Assembly (NCBI RefSeq): GCF_964026735.1
Contig: NZ_OZ034692.1
Location: 992,001-1,056,000 of the forward strand
Origin: Wolbachia endosymbiont (group E) of Neria commutata
GTDB lineage: Bacteria; Pseudomonadota; Alphaproteobacteria; Rickettsiales; Anaplasmataceae
Direction of reading: 5' to 3'
Length of the DNA: 64,000 nucleotides
Below the pieces are notes generated by a model. It ran no database searches. It saw only the letters and a program-made list of their open reading frames with translations, and was not told the origin of the DNA. Of this stretch, positions 10,240 through 19,022 are shown piece after piece. Positions within the stretch are counted from its first letter, which is position 1. Each line of letters begins with the position of its first letter. Both the position numbers and the translations under genes were made by a program.

Positions 10240-10746
10240 CTAGCTTGCAGGTTTACAGTCTATTACTATTGTGTTTACAATCTTATCATGAAAAAACTGC
10301 TTTCGTTTGTCAAATACTGCAAGTATTATCAAAATTATTAAAGCTCCCGACCACCATGTTGAGAGGTATATGATGAGTAATCCAACTTTTCTAATAACAC
10401 ATCTAATGGTTGCTTGCATTAAAGAAACATTTTCAAGTGTATTTGCATCTTTTACGCGTATACCACATAGCAATTTTCCTGGAGTCCAACCAAATTTTGT
10501 TATCATCAATGTTTCCAATACTACGAACAGTAATGTTTCTAATGATTAACATGGCACTGACATAAAAACTGAATCAGTACCAGAAAAGGCACCACTAAAA
10601 AAGTCAGCAAGAGATTCTCCTGATAATATGAACAAAATTAATAAATAAAATAATGCATAAAAGAGCAGAGATATCACTGCATCAACAAAATATGCTATAA
10701 CACGCCTAGTTATTCCTGCATAATTTACTTTAATATCCATTTTCAT
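10240..10746 (-). pseudogene. RDD-family membrane protein with one in-frame stop
   Basis: The frame opens at 10746 with ITRRVIAYFVDAVIS, the RDD-type first helix, and continues through further hydrophobic segments. It contains KFGWTPGKLLCGIRV, the conserved second RDD block. A TAA at 10546-10548 interrupts it after 66 codons, but the frame continues unchanged (SLETLLFVVLETLM) to 10240. The whole would be about 168 residues, normal for the family. The function of RDD proteins is mostly unknown; some act in transport. This copy is probably inactive unless the stop is a sequence error. Confidence 0.75.
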
Positions 10747-11237
10747 ACCTCACATGATTATGTAATGTATCGTGTTAGCAATTAAATAATAGTAAAATTG
10801 GTTTGCTGTTTGAATTAACCACAAAAGGAAAATTATGGACGTATAGTAAATCTTCATATATTTTAAGTTGAAATGATACGAATAGCACTGCTTGGTGGGA
10901 GCATAATGACTGCTCAGAGTAGATAAGGGTAGTTGGCTAAAATCCATTTTTCTCACATTTATCTACATTCATGTAGAAAACATATCTCTCTCCAGCATCA
11001 CACAAAATTTAATTGTTTACTTCTCTTTACTCTTTGATTTTCTCAAAAAAGGGCAAAAACCCCCTATATTGCAGAGAAACAGAGAGCTTTATTAACAGAT
11101 TATGTAATAATTAGTGCTTTTATAGAAAGGAATTTGAAATAAAATACCCTGTTTATTCAAGCTTAAATCTGGCTATTTTAGTTGGTTTTGTGTCATGCTA
11201 GATTTAGTATATAAATAAGTTTATAAATATACCTTGG
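10747..11237. other. Non-coding spacer, 491 bp
   Basis: No convincing gene is visible here. The stretch is AT-rich, and its only open frame (10750-10956, minus) lacks coding character. It separates the RDD pseudogene from tRNA-Val and may hold their promoters. I recognise no repeat or structured RNA. Confidence 0.5.
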
Positions 11238-11310
11238 TGGGCGATGACAGACTTGAACTGCCGACCTCCTCGGTGTAAACGAGATGCTCTACCAGCTGAG
11301 CTAATCGCCC
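11238..11310 (-). tRNA. tRNA-Val (UAC)
   Basis: The minus strand reads GGGCGATTAGCTCAGCTGG and so on, ending CATCGCCCA. It has a 7-bp acceptor stem, D arm, anticodon stem TCTCG/CGAGG with loop TTTACAC (anticodon TAC), and a T arm with GTTCAAG. The 73-nt length is normal. CCA is not encoded. Confidence 0.95.
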
Positions 11311-11398
11311 ATAACAATGTAATCCTATCGTTGAATATTATAATTGTAAATAAAAAATAGAAAATATATAGCTAATAAAATAAGCTTTCCCCCAATAA

Positions 11399-11480
11399 TG
11401 TAGTACTTTTCAGAGCAAATAATAAGTGTATAATATACTTTTATCATGTGAGTAGGCAGTGGTACATCTACACGAAAGTA
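11399..11480 (+). mobile_element. IS630 remnant, 5' end only
   Basis: TAGTACTTTTCAGAGCAAAT, followed by AATAAGTGTATAATA, is close to the left end of the IS630 copy at 11841 (TAGTACTTTCCAAAGCAAAT). Weaker likeness continues past the transposase start for about 40 bases. The rest of the element is gone. Confidence 0.65.
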
Positions 11481-11840
11481 ACGGTAAAGTTAATAATGGC
11501 CATGCTTTCTGCTACAACCTTAGCTTATAAAGTGGAGAACTTAAAATGCTATATTCTATATCGATGGCCTTCTGCTATGCCGCATTCAATACGAACTGAA
11601 TTTACTTTAGAAGCAGGTATTTTAGGCGAATCATGCTTTCTTCTTAATATTTCCATTTTTGTATCAGATTCATAACCAGATTCACACCCAGAATCATAAC
11701 CTATTTCATATTTCTGTTTTATTTGTTTTACACTTAAGCTAGTCTCAGACTTAATTTTTCTCGTATTAGTTTGCTGTTGATCTACTGTAGAGTTTTGTCC
11801 CTCTTTAATTGACTGCTCATACATGCTTACTCTTTCTTTA

Positions 11841-12769
11841 TAGTACTTTCCAAAGCAAATGATAACTGTATAATGACCATTTAGGCATGTAGGAAAAGTG
11901 GTGGTATACAGTGTTGATTTAAGAGAGAAAGCAGTATCTTTGGTTAAAAAAGGAAAGCCAAAGGAAGAGGTTGCAGAACTTTTGGAGATAGGAATAGCAA
12001 CGTTATACAGATGGCTAAAAAAGAAGGCTGCAGGTGAGAGCTTAAAACCAGCAAAAATGAGTGGTTTTATAAGAAAAATAGATCCAAAAATGCTGAAAGA
12101 GTATGTTAAAAAACACCCAGATCAGACGCTAATGGAGATGAAACAAAACCTAGGATTTGGGATAAATTCGATCTGGTATAGGCTGAAGCAGTTAAAATCA
12201 CAAGAAAAAAAAGACCACGCTTTACCGAGAGCGGAACCACGAAGATAGGCAAAAATTTGTCGAAAAAGTTGCCAAAATAGACCATGAAAGCATTGTGTAT
12301 ATAGATGAAGCAGGAGTCGATAATAGGCTATACCCAGAATATGGAAGAGCTCCACGAGGGGGAGAAAATTTATGCAGACATTACGGGCAAAAAACGCGAG
12401 AGAATCAGTATGACAGGTGGGTGGATTAAGAAAAATTTTATTGCGCCCATGACCTTCACTGGAGGGTGCGATAAGGATGTATTCAATGCGTAGCTGGAGC
12501 AAATATTGCTACCAAAGTTGCCTGTTGGTACAACTATAATTATGGATAATGCTGCTTTTCATAAAACCGCTAAAACAAGGGAATTAATAGAATCTATAGG
12601 TTGCTATTTGCTCTATCTTCCTACGTACTCACCAGATCTGAATCCAATTGAGCATTGCTGGCATACGATTAAAAGCTGGCTCAGGACTCGCATGCATCAG
12701 CAGGATAATCTACACCTTTTGGTTGGTAAGGCGATTATGGAAGTTTATCACTTGTATTAGAAAGTACTA
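11841..12769. mobile_element. IS630-family insertion sequence (929 bp)
   Basis: The ends are inverted repeats TAGTACTTTCCAAAGCAAATGATAA and, on the other strand, TAGTACTTTCTAATACAAGTGATAA. TA dinucleotides flank both sides (11839-11840 and 12770-12771), the IS630/mariner target. The element splits the ankyrin gene, which is on the opposite strand. End fragments of the same family lie at 7854 and 11399. Confidence 0.9.
11898..12760 (+). pseudogene. IS630-family transposase, frameshifted and with a stop
   Basis: The first segment (11898-12248) holds the helix-turn-helix domain (EVAELLEIGIATLYRWLKKK). The frame changes at an A8 run near 12207-12216, where KTTLYRERNHEDRQKFVEKV resumes in another frame, and again at the G5 run near 12359. 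A TAG at 12491 replaces an expected sense codon. The DDE residues can still be traced: IVYIDEAGV, IIMDNAAFHK and PDLNPIEHCWHTIK. The A8 change might be programmed frameshifting, but the G5 shift and the TAG look like decay. Confidence 0.85.
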
Positions 12770-13801
12770 TAATCAGCCCTTCTTTAAGATAAATGCCAGC
12801 AACAGCGTGTTTTGTTAATTTTTCCATTGACTTATGACTCTTTCTGCAATTTTCTGTTCCATTTGCTTTTTTCTCTCTTGCTTCTCTTTTTGCTGCAAAA
12901 TTTACTTTGGCATAAATAGGTTCAATAGTTTCTTTTGGTTCTTTCTGCTGCTGTAAGACAACAGGCTTTTCTTGCTCTGAAAGATCATCTATAGTAGCAT
13001 ACAGAGATTCTTGTGATGTACTCAAATAACCACTGTCGTCTAGTGAACCATGAGCCACAAAATCTTCTATTTCAGAGTAAATAGGTTCTTCAGTATTGTG
13101 TGATTCATACTCACTTGATTTATATTCAAAAGTTCTAGGAGGCTTTTTAGGTGGCTGTGAAGAGTCTCTTATACTTTGTGTTATATTTAGTTCAATATTT
13201 AGGTCATCTGTTGAATAATATTCTGCACCTTCGCTCAATAACAATTGTATTATTGGATGGAGCACTATTTTTCCTGGTAGGTTTTTTGCAGTTTCTAGTT
13301 TTAAATCTTTTGAGGTTGCCAAGTTTTCCACTGCATGCGTTATAATGTTCTTTCCATTTTCATCAACTGAGTGAATATTAGCGCCAGAATTAATAAGCAC
13401 ACTCGTCATTTCACAATTAAGGTTCTTTGCAGCATATTTTAGAGCATGATCCAAAGATTGGTTATTGTTTATATCAAAGGATCTTGCATTGCTAAAAGGA
13501 TTAATTGCTAAAAAGAAATTCTTAAAAGACTTTAATGTTTTATCAAAAGCTAGGGCGAGTGTTACACTTTTAATATCGTTATTTTTGGCAGAGCTAATTA
13601 AAAATTTACTTATTATACCCATAATTACACCTCACTGTAAAAATCAATTAAGCTATTTATGGTATAACCTTAAAGCATGATGGTTGATTTTTTATTAAAC
13701 TTAATTTAGTAACAAAACACACAACTGTTATTGATCAGAAGTTTACATTCCTCTGCTATAATGTTCATTTGTTTTTTCCGGCCGTTTTTCTGAAAATTTC
13801 T

Positions 13802-14302
13802 TTACACCACCAAGAATCGCCAAAATTTCTCTTGACCCTTGTTAATTCCTATCCTTGGAGTGCAAATATAATCCGGTTTGAAGTCAGATTTATAAACGCA
13901 AAATTCATTATTTATCGTTAAATCTTGCTTATTATGTTCTGTTGTAATATTTAATCTTTTGCATAATATCCCTGGTCCATCTAATTTTGTTTCAAGCGGT
14001 TCAACAAGCCTCAATCCTCGTATTAACACAGCTGCTGGATATCCTTCTTCTTCCGTTACAATATTTAAACAGTAATACATTCCATATATAAAATATACAT
14101 ATGAAAGCCCTGGCATACCAAACATTACTGAGGTTCGATTAGTATAGCCTTTTGCTGCATGGCATGCTGGATCATCTATTCCTATATAAGCTTCAACTTC
14201 AGTTATTATTCCACTAAAGTTAGAAAATTTGAGAATTTTTCCTAATAACTCTCCAGCTACAGTTAAGGTAGGACGTTTATAAAAATCTCTTGGCAATATC
14301 AT
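13802..14302 (-). CDS. DNA-3-methyladenine glycosylase (AAG/MPG family)
   Basis: The 166-residue product excises alkylated purines in base-excision repair. Family blocks are clear: [37 protein letters not shown] (with the catalytic glutamate), [27 protein letters not shown] and [12 protein letters not shown]. The C-terminal block is [18 protein letters not shown]. It is somewhat shorter than many homologues but includes both ends of the fold, so it is probably complete. It lies alone between the ankyrin gene and typA, on the same strand as both. Confidence 0.92.
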   Translation of the reverse strand: MILPRDFYKRPTLTVAGELLGKILKFSNFSGIITEVEAYIGIDDPACHAAKGYTNRTSVMFGMPGLSYVYFIYGMYYCLNIVTEEEGYPAAVLIRGLRLVEPLETKLDGPGILCKRLNITTEHNKQDLTINNEFCVYKSDFKPDYICTPRIGINKGQEKFWRFLVV

Positions 14303-14424
14303 ACTACCATGTTATCCATAAAGAGGTTATCCTTGCTAACTTTTCTAACCATTAAAAAAACTTCTATCTTACATTGAAACCAAGATATAAAATAGGTTGT
14401 TCTTGTGGGCTACTAATTAAGAAT

Positions 14425-16254
14425 CTATTCTTTATTTTTTGCCCTTCCTGCACGTTTACGTTCATTCGGATCGAGAAATTTCTTGCGTAAACGTATAGAT
14501 TTTGGAGTTACTTCCACCAACTCATCATCATCTATATATGCTATCATATCCTCCAAAGTCATTATTTTCGGTGGTGTGAGTTTTATAGCCTCATCACTAC
14601 CTGATGCTCTTACATTTGTTAATTGTTTACCTTTTAGCACGTTGATTTCCAGGTCATTATCACGACTATGCTGACCTACAATCATTCCGCCATATACCTT
14701 GTCTTGAGGTTTAATGAACATGATTCCTCTGTCTTGCAAATTGAAAATTGCATATGCTACAGCTTCACCTTTATCAGTGGAAATTAATACACCATTGCGT
14801 CTTCCAGAAATTGGGCCCTTATGTGGAGCATAACTATGAAATAAACGGTTGATTATGCCTGTACCTCGAGAATCAGTCAAAAATTCCCCTTGATAACCAA
14901 TTAATCCTCTTGATGGCACCAAAAAAGTTAATCTTGTCCTGCCGTTACCAGAAGGTCTCATGTCCGTGACTTCACCTTTACGGAAGCTGAGTTTTTCCAT
15001 GATGATGCCACTATATTCTTCATCCACATCAATGACTACTTCCTCTATAGGTTCAAGTTTTTTACCACCTTCTTCTTTAAATAACACTCGAGGACGTGAT
15101 ACCGAAAGCTCAAATCCCTCCCTTCTCATATTTTCAATTAACACTCCAAGCTGCAACTCACCACGTCCACCAACTTCAAATGCGTCACCACTTGTGGCAG
15201 GAGTCACAGTAATTGCAACATTTGTTTCTGCCTCTGCATATAAGCGATCTTTTATAACAGTTGAAGTGAGCTTCGTACCTTCTTGTCCAGCAAAAGGTGA
15301 ATCATTCACACTCAAAGTGATCGCCATTGTTGGCGGATCAACAGGAGTTGAACTTATAGCAGTTGTCATTTCTGGCACGCAAATGGTATCTGAAACCGAA
15401 GCTTTTTCAAGCCCTGCAATTGCAATTATATCTCCAGCTACTGCCTCTTCTACTGCAATACGTTTCAAACCAGAAAAAGAGAGCAATTTAGTTAATCTTC
15501 CTCGTTCGATTATTTTACCATCAAGATCAAGCACCTTAAGATCTGAGTTGACTTTTGCAACACCTTGATAAACCTTTCCTGTTAATATTCTTCCAAGAAA
15601 TTTATCAGATTCAAGTAAAGTGACAAGCATAGCAAAAGGTGCATTCTGATCATAAACAGCTGGCTTTATATAATCTATAACTGTTGAAAATAATGGGCTC
15701 AAATCCTTTCTTTCATCTGTAAGCTCCTTAGCACACCAACCATTTCTACCTGAAGCATATAATACTGGAAAATCTAGCTGTTCATTAGTTGCATCTAAGT
15801 TGAAAAATAATTCATATATTTCATTTAATACCTCATCAATCCTGCTATCTGGCCTATCAACCTTGTTAATTATCACAATTGGCTTTAAATTCGCCTTTAG
15901 CGCTTTTGCAAGCACAAATTTTGTTTGCGGCATTGGACCTTCTGCAGCATCAACCAGCAATAACACACCATCTGCCATGCAGAGCACCCTTTCCACTTCT
16001 CCACCAAAGTCTGCGTGCCCTGGTGTATCAATAATATTGATTTTTTCGTCACCCCACATTATTGATGTGCATTTTGCAAGTATTGTAATTCCGCGTTCGC
16101 GCTCCTGATCTCCGCTGTCCATAACTCGTTCTTGAACTTCCTGATTTTCACGAAATGTACCACTTTGTTTTAACATGTTATCAAGCAAAGTAGTTTTGCC
16201 ATGGTCAACATGTGCAATTATTGCAATATTACGGATTGATTTAAATTCGGTCAT
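14425..16254 (-). CDS. typA: Translational GTPase TypA/BipA
   Basis: This 609-residue protein is a ribosome-binding GTPase with a role in ribosome assembly and stress adaptation. The GTPase motifs are present: AHVDHGKTTLLDNML (G1), RGITI (G2), DTPGHADFGGEV (G3) and NKVDRPDSR (G4). EF-G-like domains follow (VGGRGELQLGVLIENMRREG), and the BipA-specific C-terminal domain ends with basic residues (RKKFLDPNERKRAGRAK). Length is as usual for the family. It appears monocistronic. Confidence 0.96.
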   Translation of the reverse strand: MTEFKSIRNIAIIAHVDHGKTTLLDNMLKQSGTFRENQEVQERVMDSGDQERERGITILAKCTSIMWGDEKINIIDTPGHADFGGEVERVLCMADGVLLLVDAAEGPMPQTKFVLAKALKANLKPIVIINKVDRPDSRIDEVLNEIYELFFNLDATNEQLDFPVLYASGRNGWCAKELTDERKDLSPLFSTVIDYIKPAVYDQNAPFAMLVTLLESDKFLGRILTGKVYQGVAKVNSDLKVLDLDGKIIERGRLTKLLSFSGLKRIAVEEAVAGDIIAIAGLEKASVSDTICVPEMTTAISSTPVDPPTMAITLSVNDSPFAGQEGTKLTSTVIKDRLYAEAETNVAITVTPATSGDAFEVGGRGELQLGVLIENMRREGFELSVSRPRVLFKEEGGKKLEPIEEVVIDVDEEYSGIIMEKLSFRKGEVTDMRPSGNGRTRLTFLVPSRGLIGYQGEFLTDSRGTGIINRLFHSYAPHKGPISGRRNGVLISTDKGEAVAYAIFNLQDRGIMFIKPQDKVYGGMIVGQHSRDNDLEINVLKGKQLTNVRASGSDEAIKLTPPKIMTLEDMIAYIDDDELVEVTPKSIRLRKKFLDPNERKRAGRAKNKE

Positions 16255-16493
16255 TTTTTATTATTTCAAAATTAATTTAGTAATAAGTATACATATAATA
16301 TACTCAGAGTAAATAACTGATTAGTTAAGTGTCAGGTAATATATAGCTAAAATAGATAAGGTTTACTATTTTTCTGTTTCCTATATCATAGGATACAGTT
16401 TAAAGAAAATTTCTGAATTCCAGCGTGTGATGCACAGCTATACAAGCATCCTATAAAGTGATAGGACTGGTGTTAGGTGTACAGTCATAAGTA

Positions 16494-16706
16494 GACCCCC
16501 TGCGAAAAGGTAGAAAGTAGGTGAAAACGACTAAAAAGCATGTAAAATGAAAATTTTAGAAGAGTAAAATGGCAATAAGTTACACAAAAGTTGCAAAAAC
16601 CCAGTGTATTTTTAGGCAATTAACCGGTATGACAACATTACAAAAGATAGAACGTTGACGCCAGAAAGGATTTAAAAATTTTAGCTGATGTTACAGAGCA
16701 GCCTAT
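16494..16706 (+). mobile_element. IS5 relic, 5' end with internal deletion
   Basis: After a TA dinucleotide the sequence begins GACCCCCTGCGAAA and follows the 5' end of the IS5 copy at 8759-9737, including the transposase start (ATGGCAATAAGTTAC). About 240 internal bases are missing at exactly the junction seen in the copy at 59889, and both lack the same T in GGATTTAAAAATTTT. The relic breaks off inside the transposase, where it meets the gap fragment; no right-hand end is present. Confidence 0.8.
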
Positions 16707-17011
16707 GCACCAGTACATTCCAGCACCACATCAACATTCCAAGGGATATTTTCGGGACTCCGCTCTCTAAATAAAGAAAATTTTCTGCCGTTTATGGATA
16801 ACCAATTTTCAGACTCGCTAAAGTAGATTTCACCATTAAATTTACCATGAACAGAGTCATATTTAATCAAATGCGCATGCTGCTCAGCGCTTAGTGATCC
16901 ATTTACAGCTACAACCTCTATTTGCTTGCTGTATTTTTCTACCTCAAAAATAGCACGCAACACACTTCTGCCTATCCTACCCAGTCCATTGATGCCTACA
17001 CGAATTGTCAT
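16707..17011 (-). pseudogene. gap: Glyceraldehyde-3-phosphate dehydrogenase, N-terminal fragment
   Basis: From ATG 17011 the frame reads TIRVGINGLGRIGRSVLRAI (the NAD-binding glycine motif) and goes on through YDSVHGKFNGEI to VDVVLECTG. It then runs into an IS5 relic. Only about 100 of the usual 330 or so residues remain, and the catalytic cysteine block (SCTTN) is missing. The downstream part of the gene is absent beyond the relic, so deletion accompanied or followed the insertion. Whether an intact gap exists elsewhere cannot be seen. The open frame upstream of the ATG is a palindromic repeat. Confidence 0.9.
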
Positions 17012-17051
17012 TTTTTCATTCAAAAATTTAATTATAGCAAAAATAAGCAAA

Positions 17052-17083
17052 GCATCATACCGCGATTTACTCGCGGTATCTTG
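17052..17083. repeat. Wolbachia-type palindromic element, hairpin 1 only
   Basis: CATACCGCGATTTACTCGCG, followed by GTATC, forms a perfect stem around TTTAC. It lies just upstream of the gap start, where it stays in frame and extends the reading frame by about 26 codons. Related copies are at 1612, 17703 and 33990. Confidence 0.7.
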
Positions 17084-17213
17084 TTTCATTTTATTTTCAA
17101 GCTCTTTTGTTAATATGCTTTATATAATATTTAATATATTAATTATCTTTCTTGATAAAATAATTATAATATTCTATAATTTAATATAAATAATAATTAT
17201 ATTGGAGTTAATT

Positions 17214-17669
17214 ATGGATACTGAAGAATTAAAAAAGTTACCAGATGCTAAGAAAAAAACATCAGAAGAGTTATGAGGAAGTCCAAGCTTGCCTGTGGAG
17301 AGAGGGAATAACTTTAATCCTCTAGTCTTGCATATGGATGAGCCGCATAACATTGATCCTAGGGGGTTGGAGAATAGTCATTACTCTCTATTAAATGAAG
17401 CTTATATTAACTCTACTCCAATAATACCAATAATACATAGTTCACATGGTTATCATCCTTTTCAACAGCGCACTAGAGTAAAACAGAATTCAGATAATCC
17501 AAGTGTAAACCTAGAAAATCCTACTATTGAACCACTTGGCATACAGTCTGGGCGTAATATTGACCATACGGAATTGGAGAATAGTCGTTACCTTTTAAGG
17601 CCATCTGCAAATCTAGAGAATCCTACTATTGAACAATCTCACAGACAATCAATCAATACCCCAATATAA
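17214..17669 (+). pseudogene. Hypothetical protein with internal repeats and an early TGA
   Basis: ATG 17214 follows TTGGAG at good spacing and encodes MDTEELKKLPDAKKKTSEEL. A TGA at 17274 comes next, and then the same frame runs on to 17669. The whole would be about 150 residues. It contains duplicated segments: GLENSHYSLL and ELENSRYLLR; NLENPTIEPL and NLENPTIEQS. No domain is recognised; the composition (Asn, Pro, Ser, His) suggests a disordered protein. Restart at TTG 17289 or GTG 17295 is possible, but the simplest reading is a nonsense mutation. Confidence 0.5.
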
Positions 17670-17702
17670 GAAGTTAAAGCCCCCTACCCTGCTATGTATA
17701 AG

Positions 17703-17733
17703 CCATACCGCGATTCATTCGCGGTATCTGAGT
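17703..17733. repeat. Wolbachia-type palindromic element, hairpin 1 only
   Basis: CATACCGCGATTCATTCGCG plus GTATC forms the same hairpin as at 17052, 650 bases away. It lies in the mnmA leader. It is open in the mnmA frame and would add an artificial N-terminal extension if an upstream ATG (17694) were chosen as start. Confidence 0.7.
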
Positions 17734-17804
17734 ACAGACAACGCTCTAACTCTTTCAATTTTCATATTATTCTGTACAATATTTATTTACAAACTAAGAT
17801 AACC

Positions 17805-18941
17805 GTGCTGAAAGAATTTGAAATTGAACCTTTGTTAAAAGATAAAGCTCCTGCTCAAACCAAAGCTATTGTTGCAATGTCCGGTGGAGTTGATAGTTCT
17901 GTTGCTGCAGCACTATTGCATAATTTAGGGTACCAAGTGATCGGCGTAACCCTTCAGCTGTATGGCAGCAATGGTAGCACTAGTGCAAAAAAAGGTGCGT
18001 GCTGTGCTGGGCAAGATATTTATGATGCTAAACGCGTGGCTGAAAGTGTTGGATTTCCCCACTATATTCTAAATTATGAAGAAATATTTAAAAAAGAGGT
18101 AATAGAAGATTTTGCGGATACTTATATGCGTGGAGAAACTCCTATACCCTGCGTAAAGTGTAACCAAACAGTAAAATTCCGTGATTTATTGCAAGTTACG
18201 AAAAATATGGAAGCAGATGTGTTAGTCACAGGACACTATGTGAGAAGGTTAGAAAAAAATGGTGAGATAAAGTTATGCACAAGCATCGATAAAAGCAAAG
18301 ACCAAAGTTATTTTCTGTTTTCAACAACAGAGGAGCAACTGAAACTTCTTAGGTTTCCACTCGGCAGATTCTACAAAAATGATATAAGAAAATTAGCAAA
18401 ATATTTTGGCTTACAAATTTCTGACAAGCCAGACAGTCAGGATATATGTTTTGTGTCCGACAGCTATAGTAAGACAATAGCAAAGCTCGCTCCTCAGTCA
18501 GTACAAAAAGGTAAAATAGTAAATATAGATGGGAAAGTGCTAGGGGAACATAATGGCATAGTAAATTTCACAATTGGGCAAAGAAAAGGCTTAGCTATTG
18601 CGCACAGTGAGCCTCTTTATGTGGTAAAAATCAATGCACAAAATAATGAAGTAGTTGTTGGGCCGATTAGTTCGCTAATGCAAAAGAAAATATTCATCAA
18701 AGAACTAAATTGGCTAGAACAACCAAAAGATGGTATGGAAGTCACTGTAAAGCTCAGATCATCACATGTAGGGAGTTTAGCAACAATATATCAAACTGAA
18801 GAAAAAGATAAAGCTTGTGTTGTCTTAAATGATGACTACTTTGGAATTAGCCCTGGTCAGGCTTGTGTTGCATATAAAGATGAACAAGTAATTGGTGGCG
18901 GGTGGATATGCGCTCAACCAGCAGCTTATTTTGACGCATAG
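17805..18941 (+). CDS. mnmA: tRNA-specific 2-thiouridylase
   Basis: MnmA adds sulphur to uridine 34 of Lys, Glu and Gln tRNAs. The PP-loop ATP site is [15 protein letters not shown]. The first catalytic cysteine is in [11 protein letters not shown], the second in SQDICFV. The beta-barrel tRNA-binding end closes with [21 protein letters not shown] chose GTG 17805 (378 residues). The 37 upstream codons from ATG 17694 are mostly palindromic-repeat and spacer sequence, and family members start just before the [13 protein letters not shown] segment. It appears monocistronic. Confidence 0.94.
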   Translation: MLKEFEIEPLLKDKAPAQTKAIVAMSGGVDSSVAAALLHNLGYQVIGVTLQLYGSNGSTSAKKGACCAGQDIYDAKRVAESVGFPHYILNYEEIFKKEVIEDFADTYMRGETPIPCVKCNQTVKFRDLLQVTKNMEADVLVTGHYVRRLEKNGEIKLCTSIDKSKDQSYFLFSTTEEQLKLLRFPLGRFYKNDIRKLAKYFGLQISDKPDSQDICFVSDSYSKTIAKLAPQSVQKGKIVNIDGKVLGEHNGIVNFTIGQRKGLAIAHSEPLYVVKINAQNNEVVVGPISSLMQKKIFIKELNWLEQPKDGMEVTVKLRSSHVGSLATIYQTEEKDKACVVLNDDYFGISPGQACVAYKDEQVIGGGWICAQPAAYFDA

Positions 18942-19022
18942 TCTAAATCTAGCATGATATTTTCTTGTAATTTTGCTTAATATCACTTATACTATAAGCT
19001 AGGGTATTAGTAGCAGTAAGCA

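Larger units (their letters stand above)
11549..13622 (-). pseudogene. Ankyrin/EPIYA-motif candidate effector, split by IS630
   Basis: From ATG 13622 (ribosome site GAGGTG) the frame encodes an ankyrin-like N-terminus (about residues 50-135, with SVLINSGANIHSVDENGKN). A tail of eukaryote-type motifs follows: PPKKPPRTF (157-165), EEPIYSEIEDF (EPIY at 179), DSGYLS (196-201), LYATIDDL (207) and IEPIYAKV (EPIYA at 234-238). IS630 interrupts at codon 284. Removing the element and one TA duplication joins 12770 to 11838 in frame, giving 1143 bases, or 380 residues, ending at 11549. The lost C-terminus carries DSGCES (333-338). As it stands, the 5' part ends after 295 residues with eleven IS-encoded ones. 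Similar motifs occur in Anaplasma AnkA; secretion here is inference. Confidence 0.75.

Noticed and set aside
10750..10956. 68-codon minus-strand frame between the RDD pseudogene and tRNA-Val
   Set aside because: No ribosome site, no family likeness, and composition typical of AT-rich spacer.
7854..11480. IS630 end fragments at 7854 and 11399 as the two ends of one composite element
   Set aside because: Their orientations are not those of the two ends of a single copy, and neither pairs into a consistent target duplication.
14960..15568. Long plus-strand frame opposite typA
   Set aside because: A 202-codon shadow frame of a highly conserved gene on the other strand, with low-complexity Ser/Pro content.
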